NCBI GenBank assembly: GCA_018350325.1
Contig: JAEVLN010000025.1
Coordinates: 413,799-477,798 of the forward strand
Origin: Globodera rostochiensis
Lineage: Eukaryota; Nematoda; Chromadorea; Rhabditida; Heteroderidae
Length of the DNA: 64,000 nt
Reading direction: 5' to 3'
Shown: positions 31,574 to 43,283 of the stretch, in pieces
Position numbering within the stretch: the stretch's first letter is position 1
Layout: each line of letters opens with the position of its first letter
Translations under genes and position numbers: made by a program
Notes under the pieces: generated by a model
Databases searched by the model: none
Seen by the model: the letters and a program-made list of their open reading frames with translations, nothing else
What the model was told of the DNA's origin: nothing

Positions 31574-32093
31574 CAGGGATGGGCGGAATTCCGTTTTCCG
31601 TTGTTTTTGGGCCTTTTTTTCCGTTTTTTTCTTAACAAATCTTGTTAAGTTTTTTTAAAAAATTCTTCCGGCGGCGCCTATTGGCGCCGCCGAACCCTTA
31701 CCACTCCTAATAAGCTTCAAAAATTGCCGAATTTTTTAAAAATTTGGTTGCAAATCCTTAACAAATTGAGTCGAAAATTTCAAAATTTTCTCCTGCGGCG
31801 CCTATCGGCACCGCCGACCCCCCTACCCAAAAGCCTAAAATAGATTTAGAAGGCCGCTGAAAAAAAGACATCCTTCAAAATTTTAAAAAATAATTATTGT
31901 TAATATTTCAAAAAATATTTATTAAATAAATTATTTAAAAAAAAAAAATTTTTTTATTTTATTTGAAAATTTTTCCGTTTTCCGTTTTTCCGTTGTTTTT
32001 GGCCCTTTTTTTCCGTTTTACGTTTTCCGTTAAAAAAAATATTTCCGTTTTTCCGTTTTCCGTTTGTTGAAAATAAATTTCCGCCCATCCCTG
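31574..32093. mobile_element. hAT-type element, TSD ATACGAAC, two hairpin modules
   Basis: Ends CAGGGATGGGCGGAA and TTCCGCCCATCCCTG; ATACGAAC at 31566-31573 and 32094-32101 is a perfect 8-bp duplication. Subterminal DNA is rich in TTTCCGTTTTCCG on both sides, oppositely oriented. Hairpin modules lie at 31669-31692 and 31795-31816. Non-coding. Confidence 0.9.
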
Positions 32094-32330
32094 ATACGAA
32101 CCCAGATTACCTTAAAAACATTTAGGCATTTTTGACCAAAAATGGAATTCTGACCAAGTCCCACAAAATCAACACAACAATACTCTTTTTTTGCGACATC
32201 GTAACGCACAAATTACAATAAAAGTGTCATACAATCGAAGACCGTAATTATCAGAATATTGATCGCCCTAATTATGCTTTTATCATCAATCACATCGATC
32301 ATCAGACGGAATCTCCGGCGGCGACCAAAT

Positions 32331-33821
32331 TCATTTGCTCTGAAGGCTGCTATCTTGACACCATTCCACAAATTGGTCGAAGATCTCCGGGTAGTCGCCG
32401 TCCACATCGTAGTTGCCCATGTCAAAATCAATTTCGTTCAAAAACTTCAACAACAAGTTCCAGGTTTCCCTGCAAATCTAAAATGTGTGTAACATTTTGA
32501 TGGCAAACTCTTCGATGGCATTTTTCTGGAAACAAAAAATTTTTTAAATTATTGACTTACCATGAGATGTCTTTGACTTTGCGAGCGCGCAAAAAGTCCA
32601 CCCAAATGCCGCCGCGAACGTCCCCAATGTCCTCCAGCAGCACTTCCCAGCACGCCACGGCGGTCTCCAACTCCAGGCTGGACTCGTTGCCCAAATTCAC
32701 ATAGCTTAAAAAGCAAAAACAATTAATTGAAGACAATTAATTAAGAAAGACAGTTAATTGAAGACAGTTAATTAAGAAAAATTGTTAAAACAACAAAAAA
32801 AAATGCACCAACTTGAAGACGAATTGGTAGAGGTCGCTGAACTTCTGCGGGTCGGCAAGCGTTTCCTGCTCGGCCTTGATCAATGCGCTGCGAAAGCTTT
32901 TTGCGTCCAAAGTGCCGATAGGCCTGTGAAAATATAATTATTATTCAGTGAAAGCGTAGAAAAACGAAGAAAAAATGGGAGTAGACTAAAGCCTAACCGG
33001 GTCCCCGCGGAACTAATGCCAGAAAATGTTTCGAGAGTTTAGATCCCGCGCGATCCCGTGAAAACGTCGCGCGATCTGGATTCCGAAAATTAAGTATTTT
33101 TGTCCCGAACACTCCGTTCCCAGTACCAAATTTCATCAAAAACTCTAAAAAAAAATGAAAAATGCCCCTACTTCAAGGCGGTCAGCCCGTCGCGGAATTC
33201 TTTTTGCGTAAATTCGCACGGCTTCTCGGCTTTCATCTTCCACGCCAGCACCATCGCCGACCGACTCGTCGGAGCAATGTCCAAATCGTGCAGCAAACGC
33301 ACCATTCCATTGGGCCCGATCCGGTCGGACTCCACTTTCTGCTCTTTGTCCTTTGGATCTGAAAGAAAATTTGTTAATTATTACAACAAATTTCAGGAAA
33401 ATGATCAAAATTTCATTAATTGATTGGTGTGACAGGGGGCTAACCGTTTGCATATTTTGCAAAGAATTTGTCAATTTTTTGGTTGTCGCCGCCCTGCTGC
33501 TGTGCGGTGGGCGTCTGGTCCATGTAGGCGGCCGAGTTCGCGAAGAACAGGTCGCAGGCCATCTCCAGGTTCCAGTATACATTGGTCAGACATTCGATGG
33601 CCGCGTACTCGTTGGACTGCGTGAATGAGACGAATTGCTGGACCTGAAAATGGAATTTAATTGGTCCATTTTTTTGAAAAGCGTTGGAAAACGTTTTTTG
33701 AGCTTTTTTTGAAAAAAAATATTTCAGAGAAAATGTAAATTGTCCAGGCCACAAATGAAATGTTTTGGGCTTTCAACAAACGATTGACCTTATCTTTCTC
33801 CTCCTGTTTAAGTTCGCTCAT
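32331..33821 (-). CDS. DCN1-like (DCUN1D) protein, neddylation E3 co-factor
   Basis: Six exons on the minus strand: 33789-33821, 33445-33643, 33172-33358, about 32814-32923, 32561-32704 and 32331-32469 (TGA). The start reads MSELKQEEKDK then VQQFVSFTQSNEYAAIECL, the usual start of DCN1-like proteins (short basic N-terminus and UBA-like domain). The PONY domain follows: GMVRLLHDLDIAPTSRSAMV, LAWKMKAEKPCEFTQKEF, a PIGTLDAKSF segment, FSDLYQFVFNYVN, ETAVACWEVLL, and ETWNLLLKFLNEID near the end. DCN1 proteins bind UBC12 and cullins and speed NEDD8 transfer to SCF-type ligases. Length of about 240 residues is normal for the short DCN1-like class. A Gln/Pro stretch follows the UBA-like part. The gene looks intact. 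Confidence 0.92.
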
Positions 33822-34472
33822 TTCTTTTTTGAAGGCAGTGATACTCGTTTGCTGAATACAAATTGCTTTAAAAGAAATAAATGTTTAGCAAAAATAAATA
33901 TGCAAACATTTTCGGGTAGAATTTAATGTTGTTTTTGAATGTGGGAAAAATTGAAAGATTGGAATCTTTTTTTATTGAATTTTAAACTGAGAAATGGTAG
34001 TGATTCCAAAGAATGTTTTTGGAAAATTCAAATTTCCCAAAATTTATAACACATTTTACTACTTCAGTTTATCCAATCAAAGTTTATGTGTCCAACCATT
34101 CGAAAGCTGTTGAAGAGCTGAAACTATTGTTAAACTAAAGCTTTCGATTGGACAAATATCAAAAAAGTTATGGCCAGAAAACTCCAAAAATCGGGATCGG
34201 ACTACGCGGATTTTTTGACCCGGGCCCGGTTCGGGTTGTAACTTTTTCCAACAAAAAATGTTTATTTTTGCCGATTTCACAGAATTGAATAAGGTTAAGC
34301 ATTGGAATTTAAGCAGGCATTTTCTTTGATCAATTTTGATTAATCAGAATACAAATCAAAAAGCAGACAGCCCCGATGACATTCTCGTGTTACGTCCTTT
34401 CCCCTCATTTTTGCCTTAAATGTTATTTGTTGAGGTCGGAATTTTCAATAAACACGGGCTAAGGGTTATACG
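33822..34472. other. Spacer upstream of the DCN1-like gene
   Basis: AT-rich, presumably holding the promoter. About 34241-34470 (TTTTTCCAACAAAAAATGTT to the GGTTATACG) is repeated near 39010-39240. No further gene is seen. Confidence 0.5.
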
Positions 34473-35096
34473 CAGGGCTCCCAGATTTGATGCTTTAGCA
34501 TCATTTTGATGTTTTTTGGAAAGTCAATGATGCTAAAATTTAAAAATGATGCTTTGATGCTTTTTGATGTTTTTTGGGTGTTTTGAGGTTTTTTGGTTTT
34601 TTTTTGGGGAATTTCATTTGTAGAATGCAAATCTTTTATTAAATTTTGAATATTTGGCGTAATGTTTTTCCATTTTTTCTGTGTATTTTCATTTAAAAGC
34701 GTGTTCCGGTTTGAAATAATTGGGAATTTTTTTAATAAAAAACCTCATTTTCAATTTTTTTTAAAGCAAAAAAGCATCACATCTTCTGCAAATTTATTTG
34801 CAATCTCTTAACAAATCGAGTCAAAAATGCGAAAAATTTTCTCGGCGGCGCATATCGGCACCGCCGACCCCCCCCCCCCCCTAAAAAAGTATTTGGGAAA
34901 ATCGCGCGCAAAAAAACATGATTTTAGCAAAATGGACGGATGTCCGCAATTTATTGAAAGTTGAGACTGTGAAATCACTGGCCCAAATCAAAGTCAATTT
35001 CGATTATTCGTGCCCCGAGTTTTACCAAATGCTAATTTCAAACAAAAAAATGCTTACATCGATCATGGATAATCAAAAATATGTCATTTGAACATT
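34473..35096. mobile_element. Left part of a CAGGG(C/T)TCCCAGAT element, copy 1
   Basis: Starts CAGGGCTCCCAGATTTGATG and matches 36248-36890 along its length, including a hairpin at 34843-34866 and a 57-codon ORF at 34918-35091 (ILAKWTDVRNLLKVETVKSL, then NFDYSCPEFYQML). The right end is missing or replaced. The ORF looks like the C-terminal part of a transposase; the family is uncertain. Confidence 0.7.
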
Positions 35097-35663
35097 TGGA
35101 GGTCGTATTCGGATCCTACCCCACCGAAAACCTTTAGAAAAATCTTTTTGTGTACTTAGAAAATTTTTTGTTTTTTTTGACATTTCGAGGTTTTTGGCTG
35201 AGTCGACATTTTCGTGTCTTTGACATTTCGTGGCTTTGAGTTCCGTGTCTTTGACATTATGTGGTGTAGCTGTCAGTCAGATTATTTCTTCAACCACCCT
35301 TCCCAACTTTTCATTCATAAACACCCGTACATATGTCACTCTCATCTATTACTTTTTTGCATTACCATTTATTCATTACATATTTTGTTTGATAGTATAC
35401 GTGTTTTGCTTAACCATTAAAAATAAATTCTTTTCAAAATTTTCGAACTCTGACTGCAGGCAATTTTGCACGAGTTGAGGCCTGAAGAATTCGGATGGAT
35501 GTAAAAGAACAGCTGAACTTCTTCAAGATGATGATGATGACGACGGGAGAGGAAAAGGTACTGCTTCCGGAAGAAAGTCAACATTGAAGGAGCCGAAACC
35601 TTCATCGACGTTTGTTTCCCCATTAAAATGAAAGAATACAGGCATAACACTAGTTTTAGTGTA
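35097..35663. other. Possible exon region, unassigned
   Basis: A frame from about 35500 reads RTAELLQDDDDDDGRGKGT then SGRKSTLKEPKPSSTFVSPL and a stop near 35631. The acidic-then-basic composition and codon use look coding, but I find no clear borders or family. The rest is AT-rich. Confidence 0.3.
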
Positions 35664-36003
35664 CGGTAATCCCGTCAGTCGAGTTGGAATACGATGGCGT
35701 GACCAACGGCGCCGAGAAAGACGAATACTCCGTCAAGGAGCTCAAGGCCCGCATGGCTGTCCTCATGGGAGGAATGGTGGCAGAGCGTGATTTCTTCAGG
35801 CGAAGCATTGGCCATGGCAGCGCCGACGAATAGGGCACCGACATCGCCCAGATCGAAGACAATGCGGCCATGATTGCCGATGCCACCAGCCGCAGGGGCC
35901 GTCGATTGACGCGGGCGCAGCGAAGAGAAACAATCGCCGAGTTGAAAGAGGAGGCAGAGGCCGCTGCAAGGGCCGTACTGCGAAAGGAGACAATTAAAAA
36001 AGT
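35664..36003 (+). pseudogene. Possible M41 (FtsH-like) peptidase fragment with in-frame stop
   Basis: Plus-strand frame: VELEYDGVTNGAEKDEYSVK, ELKARMAVLMGGMVAERDFF, then GHGSADE, a TAG at about 35830, then GTDIAQIEDNAAMIADATSR and a charged helix to a GTAATA donor near 36001. The LxARMAVLMGGxVAE ... GxxSxxTDI order resembles the helical part of M41 metalloproteases after the zinc site. The HExxH site is not in the window. The stop and the missing rest suggest a pseudogene, but an unrelated coiled-coil exon is possible. GC content is higher than in the surroundings. Confidence 0.4.
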
Positions 36004-36247
36004 AATAAATTAATACAATACATATCTACTAAAATGTTTAAGTTAAAGCAACAGTAATTGAAATTTTGATGTTTTTCAGCTTAATGGGGAGTGCGCCGAT
36101 TGGAAAGGGAGAGAATAGGCGCCTCGGCATAGGCGCCGCCGCCGCCGGTCAAGCTCGGTGGAAAGCGGAAGATTTGTTATTGATTATGCGAGTGTTTCAT
36201 ATTAGGGTAATTATTGTTCGTATTGTTAATTTGTATTCATGTATGAT

Positions 36248-37005
36248 CAGGGTTCCCAGATTTGATGATTTATCATCATTTTGGTGTTTTTGGAAAGTCA
36301 ATGATGCTAAAATTTAAAAATGATGATTTGATGCTTTTTTGTTGTTTTTTGGATGCTCCTGATGATTTTTGCTGCTTTTTGTGTGTTTTGAGGATTTTAA
36401 TGTGTTTTTTTGAGAATTTCACTGGTAGAATGCAAATTTTCTATTAAAATTTGAATATTTGGCGTAATGTTTTTCCATTTTTTTCTGTGTATCTTCATTT
36501 TGAATGAAAAAGCTTGTTCCGGTTTCTTAATAAAAAACCTCATTTTCAATTTTTTTAAAGCAAAAAAGCATCACATCTTCTGCAAATTTATTTGCTATCT
36601 TTTAACAAATCGTGTCAAAAATACGAAAAATTTTCTCAGCGGCGCCTATCGGCACCGCCAACCCCCCCCCCCCCTAAAAAAAGTATTTGGGAAAATCGCG
36701 CGCAAAAAAACATGATTTTAGCAAAATGGACGGATGTCCGCAATTTATTGAAAGTTGAGACTGTGAAATCACTGGCCCAAATCAAAGTCAATTTCGATTA
36801 TTCGTGCCCCGAGTTTTACCAAATGCTAATTTCAAACAAAAAAATGCTTACATCGATCATGGATAATCAAAAATATGTCATTTGAACATTTAAGCCACAC
36901 TATTTGCCGGTTAAAAAAAATTTTTTAAAATGATGCTTTTTGGTCCCAAATGATGCTTTTTGCTAGCCAAATGATGTTTTTGAAAATTTTCATCTGGGAG
37001 CCCTG
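36248..37005. mobile_element. CAGGG(C/T)TCCCAGAT element, copy 2 (complete)
   Basis: Ends CAGGGTTCCCAGAT (36248) and ATCTGGGAGCCCTG (ending 37005). A hairpin lies at 36638-36660 and a 57-codon ORF at 36712-36885, which I read as identical to the one in copy 1. The immediate flanks do not match (TGTATGAT and GTTATCGA). The right flank GTTATCGA resembles the left flank of copy 1 (GTTATACG), so the two may be parts of one larger or rearranged insertion. Confidence 0.75.
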
Positions 37006-37015
37006 GTTATCGAAG

Positions 37016-37815
37016 CGGGTCAACTGCATCTAAGCCAACTGCGTCTGGCCAACTGCGTCTCGGGGCCAACTGCGTCTGGGCCAACTGCGTCTCACCAAAA
37101 TTTTTAAAATTCTTTTTTACTATTGGTCAAAAAGCTAATTCCATATTAGCATAGGGGGTTGCTAACCCAGGGATAATTTTCTAAAAATAATTTTTTTCAA
37201 AATTTAAACCGATTCAAAACCCGTTTGGGTTTTCATCACAAAAAATATGTAGGTAACGCTGTCTCTTTTCACTGGTCCCGAATTTTTTACTTTTACATAA
37301 AGGGTTTATCCAATTCTGAGACGTACTCGGGGGTATCGAGATCGGCGATCATGAATATGACATCAGATTTATCATATGACATCATCTACTCATGATTCAA
37401 CAAATATGATTTTTTGGGAAAAAAAAAATTCCAAAGTCGAGAAAAAGTCGTTTCTAGGGGTATTCGGACATTTTTGAAAATTTAATTTTTTTTTTACTGA
37501 AATCAATTTTGGCTTAAAATGTTCAAAAAGCACGAAAAATTTAAAAGGAAAAGCCTGTTAAAATCTACAACAAATATTAGCCAGTTACTGCAATAAAACT
37601 CGGTTTTTAAAAAATTTTATTTTTTTTGGCGAGACGCAGTTCTAGCACTGAAATGGCGGCACTGAAACGGGCGGCACTGAAACGGGCGGCACTGAAACGG
37701 CGCCGCACTGAAATGGCGGCACTGAAACGGCAGCACTGAAACGGCGGCACTGAAATGGCGGCACTGAAACGGCAGCACTGAAACGGCGGCACTGGGCGGC
37801 ACTGAAACGTAGGTG
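37016..37815. repeat. GGCCAACTGCGTCT and GCACTGAAACGGCG repeats
   Basis: 37016-37098 holds about five copies of CCAACTGCGTCT; a single inverted GAGACGCAGTT lies at 37630-37640. At 37645-37810 follows a tandem of about 15-18-bp GGCGGCACTGAAACG units. This arrangement resembles the other fold-back elements with unequal arms, but no target duplication was found. Confidence 0.6.
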
Positions 37816-37903
37816 TGTCCGGGTTGAATTTCTTTATTATTTTTTTGTTTTCGTGTCGAAACTTTTGGCGAAAAGTTTAAGCGGTAAATTGCGATGTAAA
37901 TAA

Positions 37904-38758
37904 TAGTGCTCGGCAATGGCATCGATACGATATATCGAACGATATTTCGATAAAATATCGGTATCGAAAAATATCGAAAAAAAAACCGATATATCGCGAT
38001 ATTTTTCGCAAATTTTTTTTTGACTAATATGCAAAAAAAGTCATAAAAAAGCAACAATAAAAAGTTCAAATTTTTAACTCTTCAACTCCACTTGAGAATC
38101 CATCCTTTTAAAAAAAATCGTGAGAGCCCGACGATGCCGACAGGTGCGTCGGAAAATTTTGGGCTTTTTGTAAATGAAATTTCACCAACATTTTTTGCAA
38201 AATTAAGCATTTTGGCAACCTTTGTTAAAATTTTAAAAAAAAATTCAAAAAAGATGCGATGAATTTTTTAAAAAATTTGTCTTTTGCGCGTATTTTAATT
38301 GAAATTATTAAAAAATTTATTTAAAAAATTTTATTAATCAGGGAAGTGTAGCTGACAAGAGGCGAAAGAAAAATAATTGCTTCCAGTCAAGAGGGTTAGA
38401 ACCCAGACGAAAAGTTCAACTCACCGAAAAGACATCCCACTAAGCTGTGGATATAATTGGTTGGCCCCACTAAAAAAGAACTGAAATTGTTTGTCAAAAG
38501 TATGTCTCAATTCAAACTGTAAATCAATATAATCCATTAAAATTGTGATACATTTTTTGAGTGAAAAACGCGATAAAATATCGCGATATTTTAACTTTTC
38601 GATACGATATATCGAACGATATTTCGATAAAATATCGATATCGAAAAATATTGAATTCCTAACATTTTTCCGATACGATATATCGAACGATATTTCGATA
38701 TAAATATCGCGATATATCGCGATATTTTTATCGAAATATCGTATCGTGCCGAGCACTA
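37904..38758. mobile_element. hAT-type element with TAGTGCTCGGCA ends, TSD GTAAATAA
   Basis: Perfect 12-bp ends TAGTGCTCGGCA / TGCCGAGCACTA. Flanks GTAAATAA at 37896-37903 and 38759-38766 are identical. Long subterminal regions are made of TATCGATA/ATATCGCGATAT words, highly self-complementary. The 855-bp body has no transposase. A shorter relative is at 62795-63033. Confidence 0.93.
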
Positions 38759-38766
38759 GTAAATAA

Positions 38767-41700
38767 TTGGTATAAAAGAATGTAAATGTTAACTGTTTTT
38801 GTTTTTTTCTTTTGCTTGCTAAGAATTGGCGACCTCCGTGCAAAAAAATTTCCTATTTTAATTTTATAATACTAATCGACTGCGCTTGGTCTCTCCAAAT
38901 CACAATTTTTTGCTCGAACAATCTTGAATTTTATTTAATAAACCATCAGAAGCTTCAATCAATTTCAGTTCCGAATCACATTTGGGGCATTTAATGAAGC
39001 ATTTTGTAACTTTTTCCAACAACAATTGTTTGTTTTTGCCGATTTCGTAGAATTGAATAAGGTTAACCATTGGAATTTAAGCAGGCATTTTCTTTGATCG
39101 ATTTTGATTTATCAAGAATACAAATCAAATAGCTGACAGCCGTTTTTCCTCGATGACATTCCCCCCCCCCCGCCCCATTTTTGCCTTTAATGTTATTTGT
39201 AGAGGCGTGAATTTTCAAAAAACACGGGCCACGGTTATATGCGGTATGCATCACTTCAGTGCCAGTATTTTTTTCTGAAAAAATGCAGGAATCGCGTGCC
39301 ATCAGATCAATTTTTGTAAAAAGTAAAATAAATCCCAATAATTTTAAATACACCAACTCGTTTTTATCCGTAAATTTCAAAAGGGGTCGTTAGGCTTAGG
39401 CCTAAGCCACCCTGGTTTGGTTAGGCCTAAGTTACCCTGGCTTGGGGTTGGTTAGGCTTAGGCCTAAGCTTTTGTCCGATTTTGATCATAAATGCATTTG
39501 TTACTAAAAAACGAGTTGATATTTTAACCTTTTTGCTTCTTATGGATTGAATATTCCTCCATTGTTACAAAAATACAATTTGCAAAAAGATTCAAAATGT
39601 TGAATTCTCAATTTTAAAAGTTCATGACAATGTTTTTGAAATTGAACCTTATTTGCTTTATTTCTAAGCGGAATCAAAATATTGATCTGATTGCACGCGA
39701 TTCCTGCATTTTTTTAGAAAAAAAATTCCGGCACTGAAGTGTGCCAGCACTGGTGAAACGATCACCGCCGGTTATACGGGCTAAAACACGCTGTCTGCCT
39801 GCCATTCAGAGGGTTTTTTGAATTGTTTATTATTTTTTTGTTTTTGTGTCGAAACTTTTGGCGAAAAGGAAGCGGTAAATTGCAATGTAAATAATTCATT
39901 AACCGATTATTTATGAAAAGACGGGGAAAACCGGGGATCCCCGGCCATTCTCATCCCCGTCCCCGTTCCCCGGTTTGCCATCCCCGAAAACGGGGATCCC
40001 CGGTGCTCATCCCCGGCCGGGGACGGGGATGAAAATGCACCCCTAAAGATGGCCATCACATGAGAAATTTTAATGATTATATTGATTTATTGTTTGAATT
40101 TTGATTGAGACGTGCTTTTTGATGAAAGATTTCAATCCTTTTAGGTGAGTACCCCCAAGTGAATTGATGGTCTATTGGTTTATCTTCTCGCAAGTGTTAT
40201 GTTCCTAGCTGGGGTCGGACCCGCTTGAGTTCGGGCACTTTTTTAATTTATTCTGGTTCTGTCGCGTGTTCTCCCCCACTAAAAGAATATTTTAGTTAAA
40301 TTTTCAAATATTTTTAAAAAATGAATTTTTGAATTTCTAATAGAAAATTCAAATTGCCCTTATCTTTACGCTCTTTTACAAAAAAATCTTGACAATTTTC
40401 TTAGCTAATATTTTTAAATCTTCAAAAAAATTTCCCTACCTCGCCCATTCCTAAAAAGCATCATAAAATTAACGAATCTAAGCTGCAAATCTCCTATAAA
40501 ATTGAGTCAAAAATTCAAAAATTTTCCCGGCGGCGCCTGTCGGCACCGCCGGACATCCTCCGCTCTTACCTAAAGCATTTTTTTGAAAATTTCCGAAATT
40601 TCGAAGCAAACATCTTAATTTTGCCAAAATTTTGGTGAAATTTCTTAACCAAAATCCAAAAATTTTTCCCGACGGCGCCTGTCGGCACCGTCGGGCTCTC
40701 CTCACCAAAAAATTAAATCTTTGTAGTGTATATTTGCCATAAGAAAAGTCTTTTCTTAGGAGTGCACTTTAATTTGAAGAAATTTGGATTTTTAAAGAAA
40801 ATTCACCCAAAAAATTGCATTTTTTTAAAAATGCACCCCTAAAAATGGATTTTGCCCATCCCCGTACGGGGATCCCCGTTCCCCGGTTTGCTCATCCCCG
40901 AAAACGGGGATCCCCGTTTTGTCGTCCCCGGTATCCCCGTTCCCCGGTTGTTCATGCATAAATTCTTTTTCACTTTGAACTTTCGAACATTGTTCGAATT
41001 TAGGGTCATGGTTCGAGAGTCGCAAAATCCGAGCTCGGGTTCGTTATCTAGACATGCGTTTACCCTAGAAACATGCATTTAAAACTCGGCGAAATGTCGA
41101 TGAAACGTTGTTTTTGGCTTATTCGATGAAATGTCGGATTTTTGCTTATTCGATGAAATATCGCTCGATTCATTTTGGTGACCAAGTTTAAAGAATTTTG
41201 AAAAAAAAAATTTTATCAAAATCTCAAATCTCGACTGTTTCGGCTCGAGATTTCTCGAGATCCGAGATTTTTCGAGAAACTCGTCTCGAGTCTCGCTCGA
41301 AGCTCAAGTCCGGGCCCTAGTCAAAGGTACCATTCAACGTGATACCAAACTGAGCAATAGTCGCAACAAATCATCAACGTCGTATAGTCCCTAAAACGCA
41401 ACAATATTTCAGTCGTAAGAAATTTAAAAAAAACATTGAATCGCAAATACAATGTATTTTTTCCAATTCCTTCTCAAGTTTTTCTGATCCTTTCCTCTTG
41501 GAATGGTTCTTTGTTCTGCCCATTTCAGCGTAGAAAATAAATGGCTTAAGGTACAAAATCTAAAATATTTTAGCTCGCATCTGCAACTGTTGGCACATTG
41601 ATTTTGGCCTAAATGACTATAAGTCTCTTTAAACTTAGTCGAATCAGATAAGTTTGGTGTCATTTGAAAGCTCAGATTATTATAAAATATGTTCTAGCGG

Positions 41701-41997
41701 GGAAAAAGTGATTGAATCATTTAAAAAACAGTTACAAGGCCAAATTGGCAAAATTTTAGCTGCTTCTGTTTAATAAATTCCCTATTTTGTTTTTTAGGAA
41801 TGGAATGGTGAAGGTTTGAGACGGATTTGGAAACATAGACCTAAAATTCATCGATTTCTGACTGTTTTTAAAAAATAATTCATATTTAACGATAGCCTTT
41901 TAGTCATTTTCGAAAAAAATCAATAAAAAAATAACTCGCATAAAAATAAGGCAAAAAATGGCTTAGAGCACCAAAATTGGCATTTTTCGGTGCATAT
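38767..41997. other. Repeat-rich spacer
   Basis: No gene recognised. It contains a second copy of the 34241-34470 sequence (about 39010-39240), TTAGGCCTAAGC words at 39385-39470, two clusters of CGGGGATCCCCG with CATCCCCG phrases (39915-40045 and 40855-40955, the first bordered by TGCACCCCTAAA), and CTCGAGATTTCTCGAGA words at 41220-41310. Confidence 0.55.
40528..40693 (+). repeat. Two GC-rich hairpin modules
   Basis: CGGCGGCGCCTGTCGGCACC at 40528 and CGACGGCGCCTGTCGGCACC at 40670. In the second both arms changed together (GACGGC with GCCGTC-type pairing to ACCGTCG), which keeps the stem. Confidence 0.82.
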
Positions 41998-42970
41998 CAG
42001 TGTTTTGCTGTTCCAACAATTTTGAACCTGTTCCTGTTCCTGTTCTGTTCTCAAATTTTAGAACAGCCTATCTGTTCTGTTCCTGTTCTGTTCCGACCTC
42101 GAGAACAGAACAGGAACAGGAACAGAACAGAGTAAACTGTTCTTAGACTGTTCCAAATTAAAAATTTTCCGAGTGAAATTCAGTCTGAAATTTTAATTGA
42201 TGATGCATTGGACAAAGTGTTCATCACTTGCTAGTGATGCTCGAGACCTAAATTTACCGAGACTTGACCCCGAGACTCGAGAATTGACTCCCAAAAATCC
42301 TAGACTTTTACCAAAATATTTTAAGTTAGGTTTATAAGGTTGCTCCTCGACCCCCTGGGAGCCGGGGATGTCGGGGTTGGTCATATCGAGGGTCGGGGAA
42401 GACCGAATTTTGAGAACGGGGAGCAATTTTAGTGAAAAAATTAAATAATTTTTTGGCACTTCTGCTTTCTTCTGGAGGGAGGGGGGTTGGCGGTGCCGAT
42501 AGGCGCCGCCGAGAAAATTTTGAATTTTTGAAATTGTTTCCTTTACCATCAAAAAAGTTATAAAAAGAGGGGACAAATCATTTACACAGTCGGGGGTTCG
42601 AACCCGCTGCCCCAGGAATCACACATCACTCACCATTTACACCACACAAGGGAATAAAATAAAAAGAATAAAAAAGATTTTCACTGGGGAAAGTTGAAAT
42701 TTAGACTAAATCGAATCGCGTCAGTCAGTTTCACCACTGCGCCACGTGAGATCATAATGAATATTTGGAAAATTTCAAATATATTACTCAATCAAGTTCA
42801 ATTCTTCAATTTTTACCCTGTTCTAGCTTGGCCTGTTCTGTTCCTGTTCTGTTCCTGTTCCAAAGATTTTGAATCTGTTCCTGTTCCTGTGCTGTTCTAA
42901 AATCTTAGAACAGAACAGAACAGGAACAGAACAGGAACAGAACAGGCCAAGCTGGAACAGCAAAACACTG
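41998..42970. mobile_element. hAT element, CAGTGTTTTGCTGTTCCA ends, TSD GTGCATAT
   Basis: The 18-bp ends CAGTGTTTTGCTGTTCCA / TGGAACAGCAAAACACTG match perfectly; GTGCATAT at 41990-41997 and 42971-42978 is a perfect duplication. Subterminal GTTCTGTTCCTGTTCTGTTC arrays flank the core on both sides. It has no transposase but shares ends with the element at 56505-57823, which does. A reversed hairpin lies at 42490-42512. Confidence 0.93.
42583..42748 (-). tRNA. tRNA-like sequence with split promoter boxes
   Basis: On the minus strand, CTCACGTGGCGCAGTGGTGA (A-box like TGGCGCAGTGG) and, about 130 bp on, GCGGGTTCGAACCCCCGAC (B-box like GGTTCGAACCC with a pairable T-arm). The gap is too long for a normal tRNA and has no clear anticodon arm. 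A SINE head or a tRNA interrupted by an insertion are both possible. It lies inside the element at 41998-42970. Confidence 0.35.
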
Positions 42971-43283
42971 GTGCATATTTCGGTATTTTGGTGCATATTT
43001 TGGCCTTTTTTTTTTGGCATTTTCAGCAGAATTATATTAAAAAAATTCAAAAACCTGAAAATAGGTAACAAAAAGGTCGAAATAGGTAGAAAAATAGGTA
43101 CCTAGGTAATAGGTAGAAAAAAGCCGAAATAGGTAAAAATAGTTATTATAAAGTCCATTCTAGGAGCCTCAAATTGAGCTAAAAATGTGTTTTTTGTGCT
43201 TAACTCAGCGTGCCAAGTTCGCAGAAAAAATAGGTATTTACCTAAAAGTGCCAGCCCTGCAAATAAGAGTAAAAAATTCAAAA

